A stretch of 64,000 nucleotides of DNA, taken from NCBI GenBank assembly GCA_017428635.1, contig JAFRQK010000079.1, positions 1 through 64,000 on the forward strand, in the 5' to 3' direction. This document shows, piece by piece, positions 41,227 to 50,218 of this stretch. Source of the stretch: Clostridia bacterium (lineage in GTDB: Bacteria; Bacillota; Clostridia; Oscillospirales; CAG-272). Within the stretch, counting starts at the first letter, position 1; each line of letters starts with the position of its first letter. Made by a program: the position numbers and the translations under genes. Below the pieces are notes generated by a model. That model was not told the DNA's origin. It worked only from the letters and a program-made list of their open reading frames with translations, and searched no databases.

Positions 41227-41709
41227 TTATATAAAGCAAAGAATTATAAAAAAAGCGAAGATAAGAGGAGCGAACCGGTAAGTCCCGAGGTTGCGTTTCA
41301 GTTCTTCCCTTTCCCGCTCAAGCTCCGCAGAGACCTTTTCGCTGCAAAAATCGCAGAGGCGGATCTGCTCCTCTTTATAACTTCTTCCGAGCGATCTTGA
41401 AAAATTAACGAGAGCGTCTTCGGTCACTTTTGACAGTGAAGCCGCATGTATCCCCACGGCTTTCTCTATCCCCGACCTTCTCAAAACGTCGGAAAACCCG
41501 CACGATTCAAGCGCGTCGTTTTTGAATCCTTCAAATATTCCCTCGACCGGTGTGAGAAAAAAGTCGATATTCGACCTGACGTGGGAAATAAGTTCAAGGA
41601 TCGCTTCGGTGTGACGGATCGTTTTTCTTTTGTCGGATATAAAAGAATACGATACGGCGAGGGAACTTACAAGAACGAGCGAAACGCCCGCCGCAAACGG
41701 GAAAGTCAC
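41227..41709 (-). CDS. spoIIIAB: Stage III sporulation protein AB
   Basis: A 160-residue protein with an N-terminal membrane helix, a helical cytoplasmic-type domain resembling type II secretion GspF, and a C-terminal helix ending FIILCFI. The GTG start overlaps the spoIIIAA stop (GTGA), so translation is coupled. Confidence 0.91.
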   Translation of the reverse strand: MTFPFAAGVSLVLVSSLAVSYSFISDKRKTIRHTEAILELISHVRSNIDFFLTPVEGIFEGFKNDALESCGFSDVLRRSGIEKAVGIHAASLSKVTEDALVNFSRSLGRSYKEEQIRLCDFCSEKVSAELEREREELKRNLGTYRFAPLIFAFFIILCFI

Positions 41710-42602
41710 GACGCCGCCTTAACGTCGACGTCAAGTAAATAACCGGAACCGTCGGGATCGCGCCCCGAAAGACCGACGAAAAGATCGAATGCTCCTGCAA
41801 AGATCAATGACGCGACGGGCTGCTTTCTTTTTATCTCCGAAAGAGTCGTCCCGTGACACGACGCTATGACGGAAACGCCGGAAGACGCCGCGGTCAGAAT
41901 GGCTTCCGCGTCTGATCGCGAAGATATTTCATCGCAGACGATCAATTCGGGCGAAAGCGTTCTCGTCGCGATCTCTATACCCTTCTCTCTCGGGTATCCG
42001 GAGAGAAAATCCGCAAGCAGGTCTCCGCAGTCAAGTCCCGCAGCCAACTCGAACCTTGTGTCGACGACGGAAAGTCTGCGCGCCCCGTCGCCGGTCGAAA
42101 GAAGCGGGATCAGCTCGCGCAAAAGAGTCGTTTTGCCGACTCCGGGTTTTGAATAGATCAGAACTCCGAACGGCGGCGAAAGTTTTGATATGAGTTTGAA
42201 TACGCGTTCGGAGGCGCCGGGCACCCTGTGCGGGATCCGGACGTTGAGCGAGGAGACCGAAGTCACCGTATCGATCCTGCCGTCGCGTGTCACCGCCTTG
42301 CCGCAGATCCCGGCGCGGATACCTCCCGCGGAGCAGATATACCCTTCTCTGATCGTCTCGGCGTGCGAATAAAGGGAGTTCCCGGTCAGGGAACGGATAA
42401 CGTATTCGACGTCGTCGGAAGAACACACCGCGCCTGTCCTGAATTCGTTTCCGTCCACGGTCACGGTAAACGGACCGCCGACCCGCAGTCTGATCTCACA
42501 AAGGCGGCCCGAATGAAACGCAAGCGTACGGGAAACGGCTCCCGACAGTCTCGGAGGAAGCATCAGGATCGCCTCTTTTTCGGTTGCACTCCTTCCCGTC
42601 AC
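41706..42602 (-). CDS. spoIIIAA: Stage III sporulation protein AA (secretion-type ATPase)
   Basis: A 298-residue ATPase that powers the SpoIIIA channel from the mother cell. Walker A SKPGVGKTTLL at 151-161 and Walker B LIVCDEISS near 217-225 are clear; REGYICSAGGIRAGICG near 85-101 is the family's N-terminal signature. First gene of the eight-gene operon. GTG 42602 has GGGGG 9-13 bases upstream; ATG at codon 14, preceded by AGAGG, is possible. Confidence 0.93.
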   Translation of the reverse strand: MTGRSATEKEAILMLPPRLSGAVSRTLAFHSGRLCEIRLRVGGPFTVTVDGNEFRTGAVCSSDDVEYVIRSLTGNSLYSHAETIREGYICSAGGIRAGICGKAVTRDGRIDTVTSVSSLNVRIPHRVPGASERVFKLISKLSPPFGVLIYSKPGVGKTTLLRELIPLLSTGDGARRLSVVDTRFELAAGLDCGDLLADFLSGYPREKGIEIATRTLSPELIVCDEISSRSDAEAILTAASSGVSVIASCHGTTLSEIKRKQPVASLIFAGAFDLFVGLSGRDPDGSGYLLDVDVKAAS

Positions 42603-42627
42603 GCGTATCGCCCCCTTTCAGTCGTTA

Positions 42628-42658
42628 ATTTATATTTTGCGGTCTGTGTCGTTATGAC
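42628..42658 (-). promoter_or_regulatory. Candidate sigma-E promoter of the spoIIIA operon
   Basis: On the minus strand GTCATAAC (42658-42651), then 14 bases, then AATATAAAT (42636-42628). Sigma-E promoters have ATA in the -35 and CATAnnnT in the -10, and this operon is sigma-E dependent in other species. The -10 match is partial. Confidence 0.45.
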
Positions 42659-42726
42659 ACCTTGTCCGAGTCCCGGCCTGGAGTACGAATATATTTATTT
42701 GTAAAGAATATTTTTCGAAAAAAGTA

Positions 42727-42755
42727 TTGCAAAGGAACAAAATATGTGATAGAAT
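42727..42755 (+). promoter_or_regulatory. Sigma-A promoter of rplS
   Basis: TTGCAA (42727-42732), 17-base spacer, TAGAAT (42750-42755). Confidence 0.75.
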
Positions 42756-42761
42756 ACTTTT

Positions 42762-42832
42762 GTTTGCGAAAAAGAACAGTCCTCTGCCTCGCTCAGCATG
42801 AATGTTCTGACACCAAAAGGAGGTTTTGAAAA
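42762..42832 (+). promoter_or_regulatory. Possible L19 leader
   Basis: About 70 untranslated bases lie between the promoter and rplS. Firmicute rplS often has an autoregulatory leader. Only a weak pairing is visible here, so this is a positional suggestion. Confidence 0.3.
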
Positions 42833-43174
42833 ATGGGAAAAATCGACGCTTTTGTCAATGAGCAGCTCAAGGAAGAATTGCCGAAGTTTTCTATCGGCGA
42901 CACCGTGAGAGTACACAACAGGATCAAAGAGGGATCCAGAGAAAGGATCCAGATGTTCGAAGGTACGGTCATCGGCCGTCACGGAGGCGGTATCTCCGAG
43001 ACCTTCACCGTTCGCCGCGTCGCGTACGGCTGCGGAGTGGAAAAAACTTTCCCGATCCACTCTCCCCACGTCGTTGCGGTCGACGTCATTCGCCGCGGTA
43101 AGGTAAGAAGAGCTAAACTGTATTACCTGCGCGACAGAGTCGGTAAGAGTTTCAAGGTTAAAGAACTCATCTGA
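42833..43174 (+). CDS. rplS: Ribosomal protein L19
   Basis: A 113-residue 50S protein at the subunit interface. It carries the family patterns [32 protein letters not shown] and [24 protein letters not shown] lies eight bases before the ATG. Usually rplS follows trmD in the ffh-rpsP cluster; here it stands 5 kb away with its own promoter and heads an rplS-acp-tagA unit. Confidence 0.96.
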   Translation: MGKIDAFVNEQLKEELPKFSIGDTVRVHNRIKEGSRERIQMFEGTVIGRHGGGISETFTVRRVAYGCGVEKTFPIHSPHVVAVDVIRRGKVRRAKLYYLRDRVGKSFKVKELI

Positions 43175-43191
43175 CCCCCGGAGGAGAAAAA

Positions 43192-43419
43192 ATGTTTGAA
43201 AACGTAAAGCGACTGCTCGTTGACGAGTTATCGGTCAGCGAAGACGACGTTACGCCCGAAGCGGAACTCGTCGGAGACCTCGGAGTTAATTCTCTTGAAC
43301 TCGCAGATCTTGTCCTTATGTGTGAGGAAAAGTTCAATATCGAGATCAACGAGGACGACATTCGCGGTTTCATCACTGTCGGCGACGTTGTCGACTACCT
43401 CGAAAAAGAAGCAAAATAA
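43192..43419 (+). CDS. acpP: Acyl carrier protein
   Basis: A 75-residue carrier for acyl chains. The phosphopantetheine serine is Ser34 in DLGVNSLELADLV; the usual DSL reads NSL. The protein is acidic and four-helical. GGAGG lies eight bases before the ATG and rplS ends 17 bases upstream. No fatty-acid synthase genes are near, so it may be the general carrier or one for a specialised product; the Asp to Asn change favours caution. Confidence 0.88.
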   Translation: MFENVKRLLVDELSVSEDDVTPEAELVGDLGVNSLELADLVLMCEEKFNIEINEDDIRGFITVGDVVDYLEKEAK

Positions 43420-43425
43420 AAGCGT

Positions 43426-43453
43426 AATGCACCGGCGTCAACGTCGGTGCATT
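43426..43453 (+). other. Hairpin between acpP and the glycosyltransferase gene
   Basis: A 12-base stem, AATGCACCGGCG / CGTCGGTGCATT (one G-T pair), with loop TCAA. No T run follows, so it is not a standard terminator; it may modulate expression or mRNA stability. Confidence 0.55.
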
Positions 43454-43471
43454 GTGATATCCGGAGTTATT

Positions 43472-44221
43472 ATGGAAAAGATAAATATCCGCGGTATTGA
43501 CTTTGACAACGTGACCCTTCCCGAAGCGGTCGATATGCTGACGGAACTCGCGCACGGCAGCAGAACGTGCGTCGTCGTCACACCGAATGCCGAAATCGTG
43601 CAGAAATGTATTGAGGAAGAGGAATTTGCAGATATCGTTCGTCGGGCGGACGTCATACTACCCGACGGCGTCGGAGTGATCAAAGCGGCCCGCATACTCG
43701 CTACTCCTCTGAAATCTCCCGTGCCCGGCGTCGAGGTAGGCGAAGCCCTCGTCAAACAATCAGGCGAGGAGGATCTGCCCGTATTTCTTATGGGCGGAAA
43801 ACCCGGAGTCGCCGAGATCGCGGCCGAAAAATTGAAAGAAAAGTATCCGGACGCAAAGATCGCGGGTACTCATCACGGATATTTCGCAAAAACAGGCGAA
43901 GAAAACGACGCGGTGATCGATTTGATAAACGAAAGCGGCGCTCGTATCCTGTTCGTCTGCATAGGCGTTCCCGCACAGGAAAAATGGATGATCGAGAACC
44001 GTGAAAGGCTTCAGAACGTTCGCGTTATGCTCGGTCTGGGAGGTTCGCTCGACGTCTATTCGGGGACGCTGAAGCGCGCGCCCGCGTTTTTCCGGAAACT
44101 CGGTCTCGAGTGGCTTTACAGGCTGATACGGCAACCCAAGAGGATCGGTCGGATGATGAAGCTGCCGAAGTTTTATTTCGGAACGAAAAAATACAAAAAA
44201 CAGCTTGACAGAAATAAATAA
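43472..44221 (+). CDS. WecB/TagA/CpsF-family glycosyltransferase
   Basis: A 249-residue GT26 enzyme that transfers N-acetylmannosamine to lipid-linked GlcNAc in wall teichoic acid or secondary wall polymer synthesis. Family features: VVTPNAEIVQKC, ADVILPDGVGVI, FLMGGKPGVAE, GIPAQEKWM-type segment GVPAQEKWM, and GLGGSLDVYSG. ATG 43472 was chosen because CGGAG lies five bases upstream and the domain begins there. Its product type could be the anchor polymer for the SLH proteins in this window (inference). Confidence 0.87.
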   Translation: MEKINIRGIDFDNVTLPEAVDMLTELAHGSRTCVVVTPNAEIVQKCIEEEEFADIVRRADVILPDGVGVIKAARILATPLKSPVPGVEVGEALVKQSGEEDLPVFLMGGKPGVAEIAAEKLKEKYPDAKIAGTHHGYFAKTGEENDAVIDLINESGARILFVCIGVPAQEKWMIENRERLQNVRVMLGLGGSLDVYSGTLKRAPAFFRKLGLEWLYRLIRQPKRIGRMMKLPKFYFGTKKYKKQLDRNK

Positions 44222-44258
44222 AAAAAGGCCGGAACACTGGGCGTTCCGGCCTTTTTTT
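44221..44258 (+). terminator. Bidirectional terminator
   Basis: Stem AAGGCCGGAAC / GTTCCGGCCTT with loop ACTGGGC between A6 and T7 runs, shared by the converging glycosyltransferase and SLH genes. Confidence 0.9.
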
Positions 44259-46377
44259 ACGGTAAATCGACTGAAAAATAGTAGTACGGATCTCCTCCAT
44301 CATTCTGTTCCGTGCTGTGGAACATTATGGCCGCGACGCCGTCGAGAACTGAATGGTTCCGTGAGTTTGCAATGATCGGTTTGGTTCCCTTGGCAACGGG
44401 CTTTCCGTCCGGCGTTTTGAGTTCGACCGCTTCTTCGATCCTCGTAAAGTTTATACCGTCACCGCTCGGCGACGACCACACTTCAAACGATGCCGTCTTG
44501 GCTCCCTTCATGAAAAAGACGTAATAAGTCCCGTCCGTGCCCTGCGTCATCACAAAGCCGTTCGACGAGATCGAACCCATCCCGTTTTTCTGGATGAGCT
44601 CCGTCGGTATCGGTTCGCAATACAGTTTGTTGCCCGAAAGATCGTAGATCGCATGATATACGGTCGTTTTTCTCGTTGAAGAAACAGTGTGGGTATAAAT
44701 AACGTGAAGCCTGCCCGAAAGGTCGAGATACGTACATCCACCGGTGCCGTAATGGGACGCGCCGTCGAAGTAGTATTTCCCGTTTTGGACAGCGCCTTCC
44801 GCAACGTAATCGGGGACGCATATAGGAACCTCGACGTATTCCTCTTTCCTCGGGTCTGCGATATGGTAAAGATACAGCGCATCCCATACGTAGGAATCCG
44901 GATCTCCGGTGAATTCCAGTCCGAGGTTAGCTGCAAGACGCCCTTTCTGCGCACATCTCTCGATCACAAACGTAAAACCGTTTTTTCCGTCGGGATAACC
45001 GTTTATGTAGCATCTTCTGGTGTCGACGGTCACCGTATAGCATTCGGGATCCCAGGTGCGCGTTTTCAGATCGTATATGAACCACGCGAGGTAACCCTCC
45101 TCGCCTTCCCCGCCGCATGCTATGGCGTAAAGTTTCCCGTTATTATTGTCAAGGATAGGCTGGGTATAACCGTAACCGTGGTCGTCGAAAGGACTCGTTT
45201 CATGGTCGATAAGGGTCGGGGCGGACGGCTTTGTTACTTCGTCGGTCAACACGTCGATCTCATACACCGCGAGCCATATGCCGTTTCTGAAATCGGAAGT
45301 TCCCATAGAACCCATATATCTGTCCTTGTTATCGCAAATGACCGTGGCATAGACTTTGCCGTTTTCTCCGTACAGAACGTTCGGAGTACAGCTTCCGTTT
45401 GCCTGCGGGTATTCGTCCTCAAACAGGACGTGAAAACCGTCCGAGGTTATTTTTATCACCGAAAACGTTGCGACTCCCTGATGCCAGAGCGGGTGATCAT
45501 CGGACGCCTTCCCCGTCGCTTCGGTGATATACGTCGCGTAAGTGCCGTAGGGCGTCCGTACAAGACGGGTCTCATGACCGCCGTGCGCCCCTACGCCGCC
45601 CGCGGCGCAGATCGCGGAACCGTTTTCTTCTATCAGACGCACATAAGAAAACTTCAGGCCGGTTTCTTCATTTTCATAAGCTATGCCGATTTTTTCGGGC
45701 GTCGGATCAAGGTCGTACGGACCGGGATCAAACGGCGGGGCCGGTTCGGTCTCGACCGTTTTGACGAATCGGGTAACGACGGCGGCGATCTCCGCCCTTG
45801 TCATACCGTTTCCCGGATTGAAGAGGCCTGCATTATCGCCGAGCACGAGACCGGTCCGATGAAGAGTCTCAATATCGTTCTTCGCCCACTCGGGGAATAT
45901 CTCGGTAAAAGGAGACGTTGAAAAATCCTCGGGCAGCGAGATACCCATGTATTTCATATATCTTACGAAAAACGCTGCGAACTCCTGACGCAGAACGGGA
46001 GAGTTCGGTCCGAACCGCCCCGAGCCCGTTCCGTTTGCGATCCCGTTTGCTTTTGCCCATGCAACTGGCGCGGCGTAATATGCGGCGGGATCGACGTCGG
46101 TAAAACCGGACGACGCGGAGTATGCGGATATATCGTCATTTGACAGACGGGAAAGGATCGTTATAAACTGTCCTCTCGTCATCTTTTCTTTCGGTCCGAA
46201 ACGGGTATTTGAAAGTCCTATCATAAATCCCCGTTCGCTGACGAAAGAAACGTATTCATAAAACCAGTCTGTTTGTGCAACGTCGGAAAACGGCAAGTTC
46301 TCCGCCCCCGCGGGAAGCGGTATGACGACTGCCGCAAAAAAGATCGAAGCAATGAGCAGACAAATTATTTTTTTCAC
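44257..46377 (-). CDS. SLH-anchored beta-propeller-like surface protein
   Basis: A 706-residue exported protein. Signal peptide 1-25 (VKKIICLLIASIFF, ending AGAE). Three SLH domains fill residues 28-205, each with the FSDV, RFGP and TRG/TRAE-type motifs. Residues 225-706 contain repeated beta blades with Asp-Gly turns and aromatic strands, as in BNR/sialidase-type or lyase propellers; no catalytic set is clear. GTG 46377 was chosen because GGAAAGGCG lies upstream and the signal peptide starts there. Likely binds or cleaves a polysaccharide at the surface. Confidence 0.78.
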   Translation of the reverse strand: MKKIICLLIASIFFAAVVIPLPAGAENLPFSDVAQTDWFYEYVSFVSERGFMIGLSNTRFGPKEKMTRGQFITILSRLSNDDISAYSASSGFTDVDPAAYYAAPVAWAKANGIANGTGSGRFGPNSPVLRQEFAAFFVRYMKYMGISLPEDFSTSPFTEIFPEWAKNDIETLHRTGLVLGDNAGLFNPGNGMTRAEIAAVVTRFVKTVETEPAPPFDPGPYDLDPTPEKIGIAYENEETGLKFSYVRLIEENGSAICAAGGVGAHGGHETRLVRTPYGTYATYITEATGKASDDHPLWHQGVATFSVIKITSDGFHVLFEDEYPQANGSCTPNVLYGENGKVYATVICDNKDRYMGSMGTSDFRNGIWLAVYEIDVLTDEVTKPSAPTLIDHETSPFDDHGYGYTQPILDNNNGKLYAIACGGEGEEGYLAWFIYDLKTRTWDPECYTVTVDTRRCYINGYPDGKNGFTFVIERCAQKGRLAANLGLEFTGDPDSYVWDALYLYHIADPRKEEYVEVPICVPDYVAEGAVQNGKYYFDGASHYGTGGCTYLDLSGRLHVIYTHTVSSTRKTTVYHAIYDLSGNKLYCEPIPTELIQKNGMGSISSNGFVMTQGTDGTYYVFFMKGAKTASFEVWSSPSGDGINFTRIEEAVELKTPDGKPVAKGTKPIIANSRNHSVLDGVAAIMFHSTEQNDGGDPYYYFSVDLP

Positions 46378-46464
46378 GGTAAAACGCCTTTCCGGAATCT
46401 TTCTTTTTGCCCGAAACAATTGTATCACAAACGCTCACCGAATTCTACATCAAACTTGTTCATA

Positions 46465-46493
46465 TTTACTTTTCTCTGTATCTATGATATACT
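46465..46493 (+). promoter_or_regulatory. Candidate sigma-A promoter of the DUF951-yfhO-ruvAB unit
   Basis: TTTACT (46465-46470), 17-base spacer, TATACT (46488-46493), 32 bases before the ATG. Confidence 0.5.
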
Positions 46494-46524
46494 TTATACT
46501 GAAATATTATAGGGAGTTCCGCGT

Positions 46525-46728
46525 ATGAGACCTATTCCGATAATCAAGCCGGGCGACGTTCTTGAAATGAAAAAAGCGCATCCGTGCGGAAAGGCGACTT
46601 TCGAAGTCGTTCGGGTAGGTTCAGATATTCGCATCGTATGTCTCGGATGCGGACGCGACGTTACGGTACCGCGTATCAAACTCGAAAAATCCATAAGAAA
46701 GATCATCTCCGGGGAGGATGCTCAATGA
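46525..46728 (+). CDS. DUF951 family protein
   Basis: A 67-residue Firmicute protein of unknown function. KPGDVLEMKKAHPCGKATFEV, DIRIVCLGCGR and a terminal charged helix are typical; the three cysteines (one in HPCG, two in CLGCG) suggest a metal site. GGGAG precedes the ATG. It overlaps yfhO by four bases. Confidence 0.88.
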   Translation: MRPIPIIKPGDVLEMKKAHPCGKATFEVVRVGSDIRIVCLGCGRDVTVPRIKLEKSIRKIISGEDAQ

Positions 46729-49553
46729 GAGCGCTTTCTGAAAAGCTTTACGGAAAGAAATATCTCGGTTTCTGTTTCATCGTTCCGGTTTTCGCAACGC
46801 TGATAATCTATATTTCGATGGGACTGTGGCCGTTTGCGGACGGATCGGTCCTCGTACTCGACCTGAACGCACAGTACGTTTACTATTTCGAGAAACTTCG
46901 CTCCGTTATCACCGGCGGCGGAAGTCTGCTTTATACGTTCGGGCGCGCGCTCGGCGGCGAATTCATGGGTATTTTCGCCTATTATCTGTCGAGCCCGTTC
47001 TCCCTCGCCGTCGCGCTTTTCCCGAAGTCCATGATAACGGAGGCCATCCTGACGATGATCCTGCTCAAAGCGGGAACGTCGGGACTGACGTTCGGGATCT
47101 TTATCCACCATCTCAAGGGCAGACGGCCCGCGGCGACCGTCGCGTTCTCCGTCATGTGGTCTCTCTCGGCGTTCTGCGTCGTTATGCAGAGCAACCTTAT
47201 GTGGACGGACTGCATCGTCTGGCTTCCGCTCGTCCTTCTAGGCGTCGACCGGATCATTCAGAAGGGGAAATTCAAAACTTTCGTAATATTCCTATCCCTT
47301 TCGATCCTTTCGAGCTTCTATATCGGTTATATGGTCTGCCTCTTCATCGCGTTCTACTTCTTCGTGAGGTACTTTTCGTTCACTAAAGAAGAAAGAAATC
47401 CCGGTGGCGACAGCGAAGGTAAAAACTTTTTCCGGGCTCTCGGACGCGTTGCGCTGTATTCGGTCATATCTGTCATGATCGCGGCGGTCGTGATACTGCC
47501 TGCATACTATTCCCTCTCGTTCGGCAAACTTGAATTCTCGACGCCCAATTGGGAACCGAAACAACTTTTCAATTTCCTTCCGCTCCTTTCTAAATTTTTC
47601 TTCGGTTCGTACGACACGGTGAGGCCGGAGGGAATGCCGTTTTTGTATTGCGGTATGATGGTCCCGCTCCTTTTGCCGCTGTTTTTTCTCGCGAAGGATA
47701 TTAAGCCGCGCAAAAAGATCGCCGCGGGCCTCATTATTCTCTTCTTCATCGCGGGCTTCAATTTCAACGTATTCGATATTATCTGGCACGGATTTCAGCG
47801 TCCGAACTGGCTCAACGCGCGGTTCGCGTTCATGTTCGTGTTCTTCATACTCGTAATGGCGTACGACGCGTTCATAAGACTTGACAGTATCGGTTACGGG
47901 AAAGTCGTAGGCGCGGCAGGCGCAGTAACACTCATCCTTTTCGTCCTTCAGGCGCAAGGACTCGAAAATATGCCGGACTTTCTGTGCGTCTGGGCTTCGT
48001 TCGGTCTGATCGCCCTTTACTGCGCCGTAATGTATTTTACGAGATCCGCGTCTTCTTCCGGGCTGACCGTACCCGGTATCGTTCTCGCCGTAATAATCAC
48101 GACGGAAATGATCCTTTCGGGCGTCGCGAACGCGTACGCGCTTGACGAAGACGTCGTTTTCTCGCGCAGATCCTCGTACAGGAATTTTATCGACAGATAC
48201 ACGAAAGCGGTCGAAACGGTCGACGACGACGGTTTTTACCGAGCCGAAAAACTTGAGCACCGAAAAACTAACGACAACTTTGCCCTCGGACTGAACGGTC
48301 TGTCCAATTCGACCTCAACTTTGAACGAGGACGTAATTCGTCTGCTCCGTCAGTTCGGTCTGACGTCGAAGTCGCACTGGTCCAAATACTGCGGCGCGAC
48401 TGCAACTGAGGATATTTTCTTCGGCGTCAAGTACGTTTACGCCGATACTGAAAAGACGACCCTTCCGCACTACCTGGCGTTTTATTACGACAAACTTTCC
48501 GAAACCGACGACGGGATCGCCGTTTACGAAAACCCGTACGCGCTGTCGCCCGTTTTCGCCGCTCCGGACGGGATGAGGAACTTTGAGATCGGCGACGAAG
48601 GGCTGACTGACCCGTTCGACCTTATGAACCGCCTGTACGGGGCGCTGACCGACGAACCGGACAGAGACCCGATATACGTCAAGGCGCAGCTTATAAATAT
48701 GGACTGGGACGATCTGTCGAAGTTCGGCGTTAAGGATCACGACGGATTCGAAAAGAGAGGCGACGATCCGTCAGTCACGTTCACGGTAAAAGTCCCGCAG
48801 AGCGGCGTTATGTATATGTACGTCCCCTCGACGTACCCTCGCGACTGCAAACTGTACGTGAACGGCGCTATGAAAGGCAAATATTTCACAAACGACACGC
48901 ACTGCATCACGGAGCTCGGCTCCTTTGAAGAGGGAGAAGAGGTATCGGTGCGCTTCTGCTGCGAGAAGGATAAACTCTACATCGGCTACGGCGTCGATTA
49001 CTTCTACGTTTTCGACGAAGACGCTTTCACCGACGCGCTCGGCGATCTGAAGTGTACTTCTTTTGAAACCTCGTCGTTCAGGGAGGACCGTATCGAAGGG
49101 ACGCTCACCGTTGCGGAAGGACAAGAGCGCATAATGACGACGATCCCGTACGACGAGGGCTGGGTGATTACTGCAAACGGAGAGAGAGTATCTTATGAAA
49201 AGACGCTCGATGCGCTCATAGCGTTCGATCTGCCCGCCGGAGAGTACGACATCACGCTGAAGTATTCCCCGTCGTGCGTGAAGATCGGCGCGGCGATTTC
49301 CGCGGGAGGCGTTCTGCTGTTCGCCGTAGCGTGCGTACTTGCGGCGTTGAGAAAGAAAAAGAAGGCAGTCGTTTCCGCGAGCGGCGAGGCTGTCGAAATA
49401 CCGTCCGAGGGCGCGGATATCATATCGGGAGATACGGAAATATTTCAATTATCCGATACGGATGACGAAACGTCGGGCTGCCCGGACGATAAGATATCGG
49501 ACAAGGACGATGTTTCGCCCGAAGAAGAGCATAACGAGGAGGAGACCACGTGA
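46725..49553 (+). CDS. YfhO-family membrane protein (GT-C type glycosyltransferase)
   Basis: A 942-residue membrane protein. About 12 membrane helices lie in residues 15-520, with the GT-C-type loop DLNAQYVYYFEKL after the first helix (a DxN/DxE catalytic loop position). A large extracytoplasmic beta-rich domain (about 525-860) and one more helix (about 865-890) follow, then an acidic tail. YfhO in B. subtilis glycosylates lipoteichoic acid. ATG 46725 was chosen for GGGGAGG upstream and overlap with DUF951. It overlaps ruvA by four bases. Confidence 0.85.
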   Translation: MRALSEKLYGKKYLGFCFIVPVFATLIIYISMGLWPFADGSVLVLDLNAQYVYYFEKLRSVITGGGSLLYTFGRALGGEFMGIFAYYLSSPFSLAVALFPKSMITEAILTMILLKAGTSGLTFGIFIHHLKGRRPAATVAFSVMWSLSAFCVVMQSNLMWTDCIVWLPLVLLGVDRIIQKGKFKTFVIFLSLSILSSFYIGYMVCLFIAFYFFVRYFSFTKEERNPGGDSEGKNFFRALGRVALYSVISVMIAAVVILPAYYSLSFGKLEFSTPNWEPKQLFNFLPLLSKFFFGSYDTVRPEGMPFLYCGMMVPLLLPLFFLAKDIKPRKKIAAGLIILFFIAGFNFNVFDIIWHGFQRPNWLNARFAFMFVFFILVMAYDAFIRLDSIGYGKVVGAAGAVTLILFVLQAQGLENMPDFLCVWASFGLIALYCAVMYFTRSASSSGLTVPGIVLAVIITTEMILSGVANAYALDEDVVFSRRSSYRNFIDRYTKAVETVDDDGFYRAEKLEHRKTNDNFALGLNGLSNSTSTLNEDVIRLLRQFGLTSKSHWSKYCGATATEDIFFGVKYVYADTEKTTLPHYLAFYYDKLSETDDGIAVYENPYALSPVFAAPDGMRNFEIGDEGLTDPFDLMNRLYGALTDEPDRDPIYVKAQLINMDWDDLSKFGVKDHDGFEKRGDDPSVTFTVKVPQSGVMYMYVPSTYPRDCKLYVNGAMKGKYFTNDTHCITELGSFEEGEEVSVRFCCEKDKLYIGYGVDYFYVFDEDAFTDALGDLKCTSFETSSFREDRIEGTLTVAEGQERIMTTIPYDEGWVITANGERVSYEKTLDALIAFDLPAGEYDITLKYSPSCVKIGAAISAGGVLLFAVACVLAALRKKKKAVVSASGEAVEIPSEGADIISGDTEIFQLSDTDDETSGCPDDKISDKDDVSPEEEHNEEETT

Positions 49554-50203
49554 TCTATACGCTATACGGAACGGTTTTTGAGGTCGATCAGCTCGGCGGA
49601 TACGCGGTGATCGACTGCGGAGGCGTCGGATACAAGCTGACTGTGAGCGCAAACACTCTGTCGGCTCTTCCCTCCCCGGCGTACACGCCGGCGGGAGACG
49701 TAAGACGCGACGCCGAACCGGTCAGAGTCTACACTCATCTCGCGGTTCGCGAGGACGACGTGGAACTTTTCGGATTTATCTCGAAAGAGGAGCTTGAGGC
49801 GTTCAAACTGCTGATCTCCGTCTCGGGCGTCGGACCTAAGGCCGCTATGGCGATCCTTTCCCTGTTCACGCCGGAAGCGCTTTTCTCCGCAATTATCGCG
49901 GAGGACACAAAGGGTATCTCGCGCGCGGCGGGCGTAGGCGGAAAAACTGCGGCGCGCGTCGTGCTCGAACTGCGCGACAAAGTCGCCAAAACGTACGGCG
50001 GCGGGTTCACGTCGATACCGGGTCCCAAGGCCTCGGGCGAAACTGCGTCGATCGGCGGAGGAAAGCTCGCCGACGCGAGAGACGCGCTCCTCGTTCTCGG
50101 ATATTCCAGAACGGAAGTGATGAACGCGCTCAAGGGGGTCGACCCGTCGAAGCCGACTGAAGCGATAATAAAGGACGCTCTCGCCGTTCTGATGAAACAG
50201 TAA
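49550..50203 (+). CDS. ruvA: Holliday junction helicase subunit RuvA
   Basis: A 217-residue junction-binding protein. N-terminal OB domain, with VDCGGVGY-type turn DCGGVGYKL, helix-hairpin-helix motifs SGVGPKAAMAIL and AGVGGKTAARVV, and the C-terminal domain that contacts RuvB. The GTG start overlaps the yfhO stop. An insertion near residues 42-60 (SPAYTPAGDVRRDAEPVR) lengthens the OB region compared with the usual 195-205 residues. Confidence 0.94.
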   Translation: MIYTLYGTVFEVDQLGGYAVIDCGGVGYKLTVSANTLSALPSPAYTPAGDVRRDAEPVRVYTHLAVREDDVELFGFISKEELEAFKLLISVSGVGPKAAMAILSLFTPEALFSAIIAEDTKGISRAAGVGGKTAARVVLELRDKVAKTYGGGFTSIPGPKASGETASIGGGKLADARDALLVLGYSRTEVMNALKGVDPSKPTEAIIKDALAVLMKQ

Positions 50204-50218
50204 CCGGAGGAGATTCGT

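Noticed and set aside
44689..45921. A 410-codon open frame on the plus strand
   Set aside because: Antisense to the SLH propeller gene; arginine- and valine-rich product without motifs, a by-product of the codon use of the real gene.
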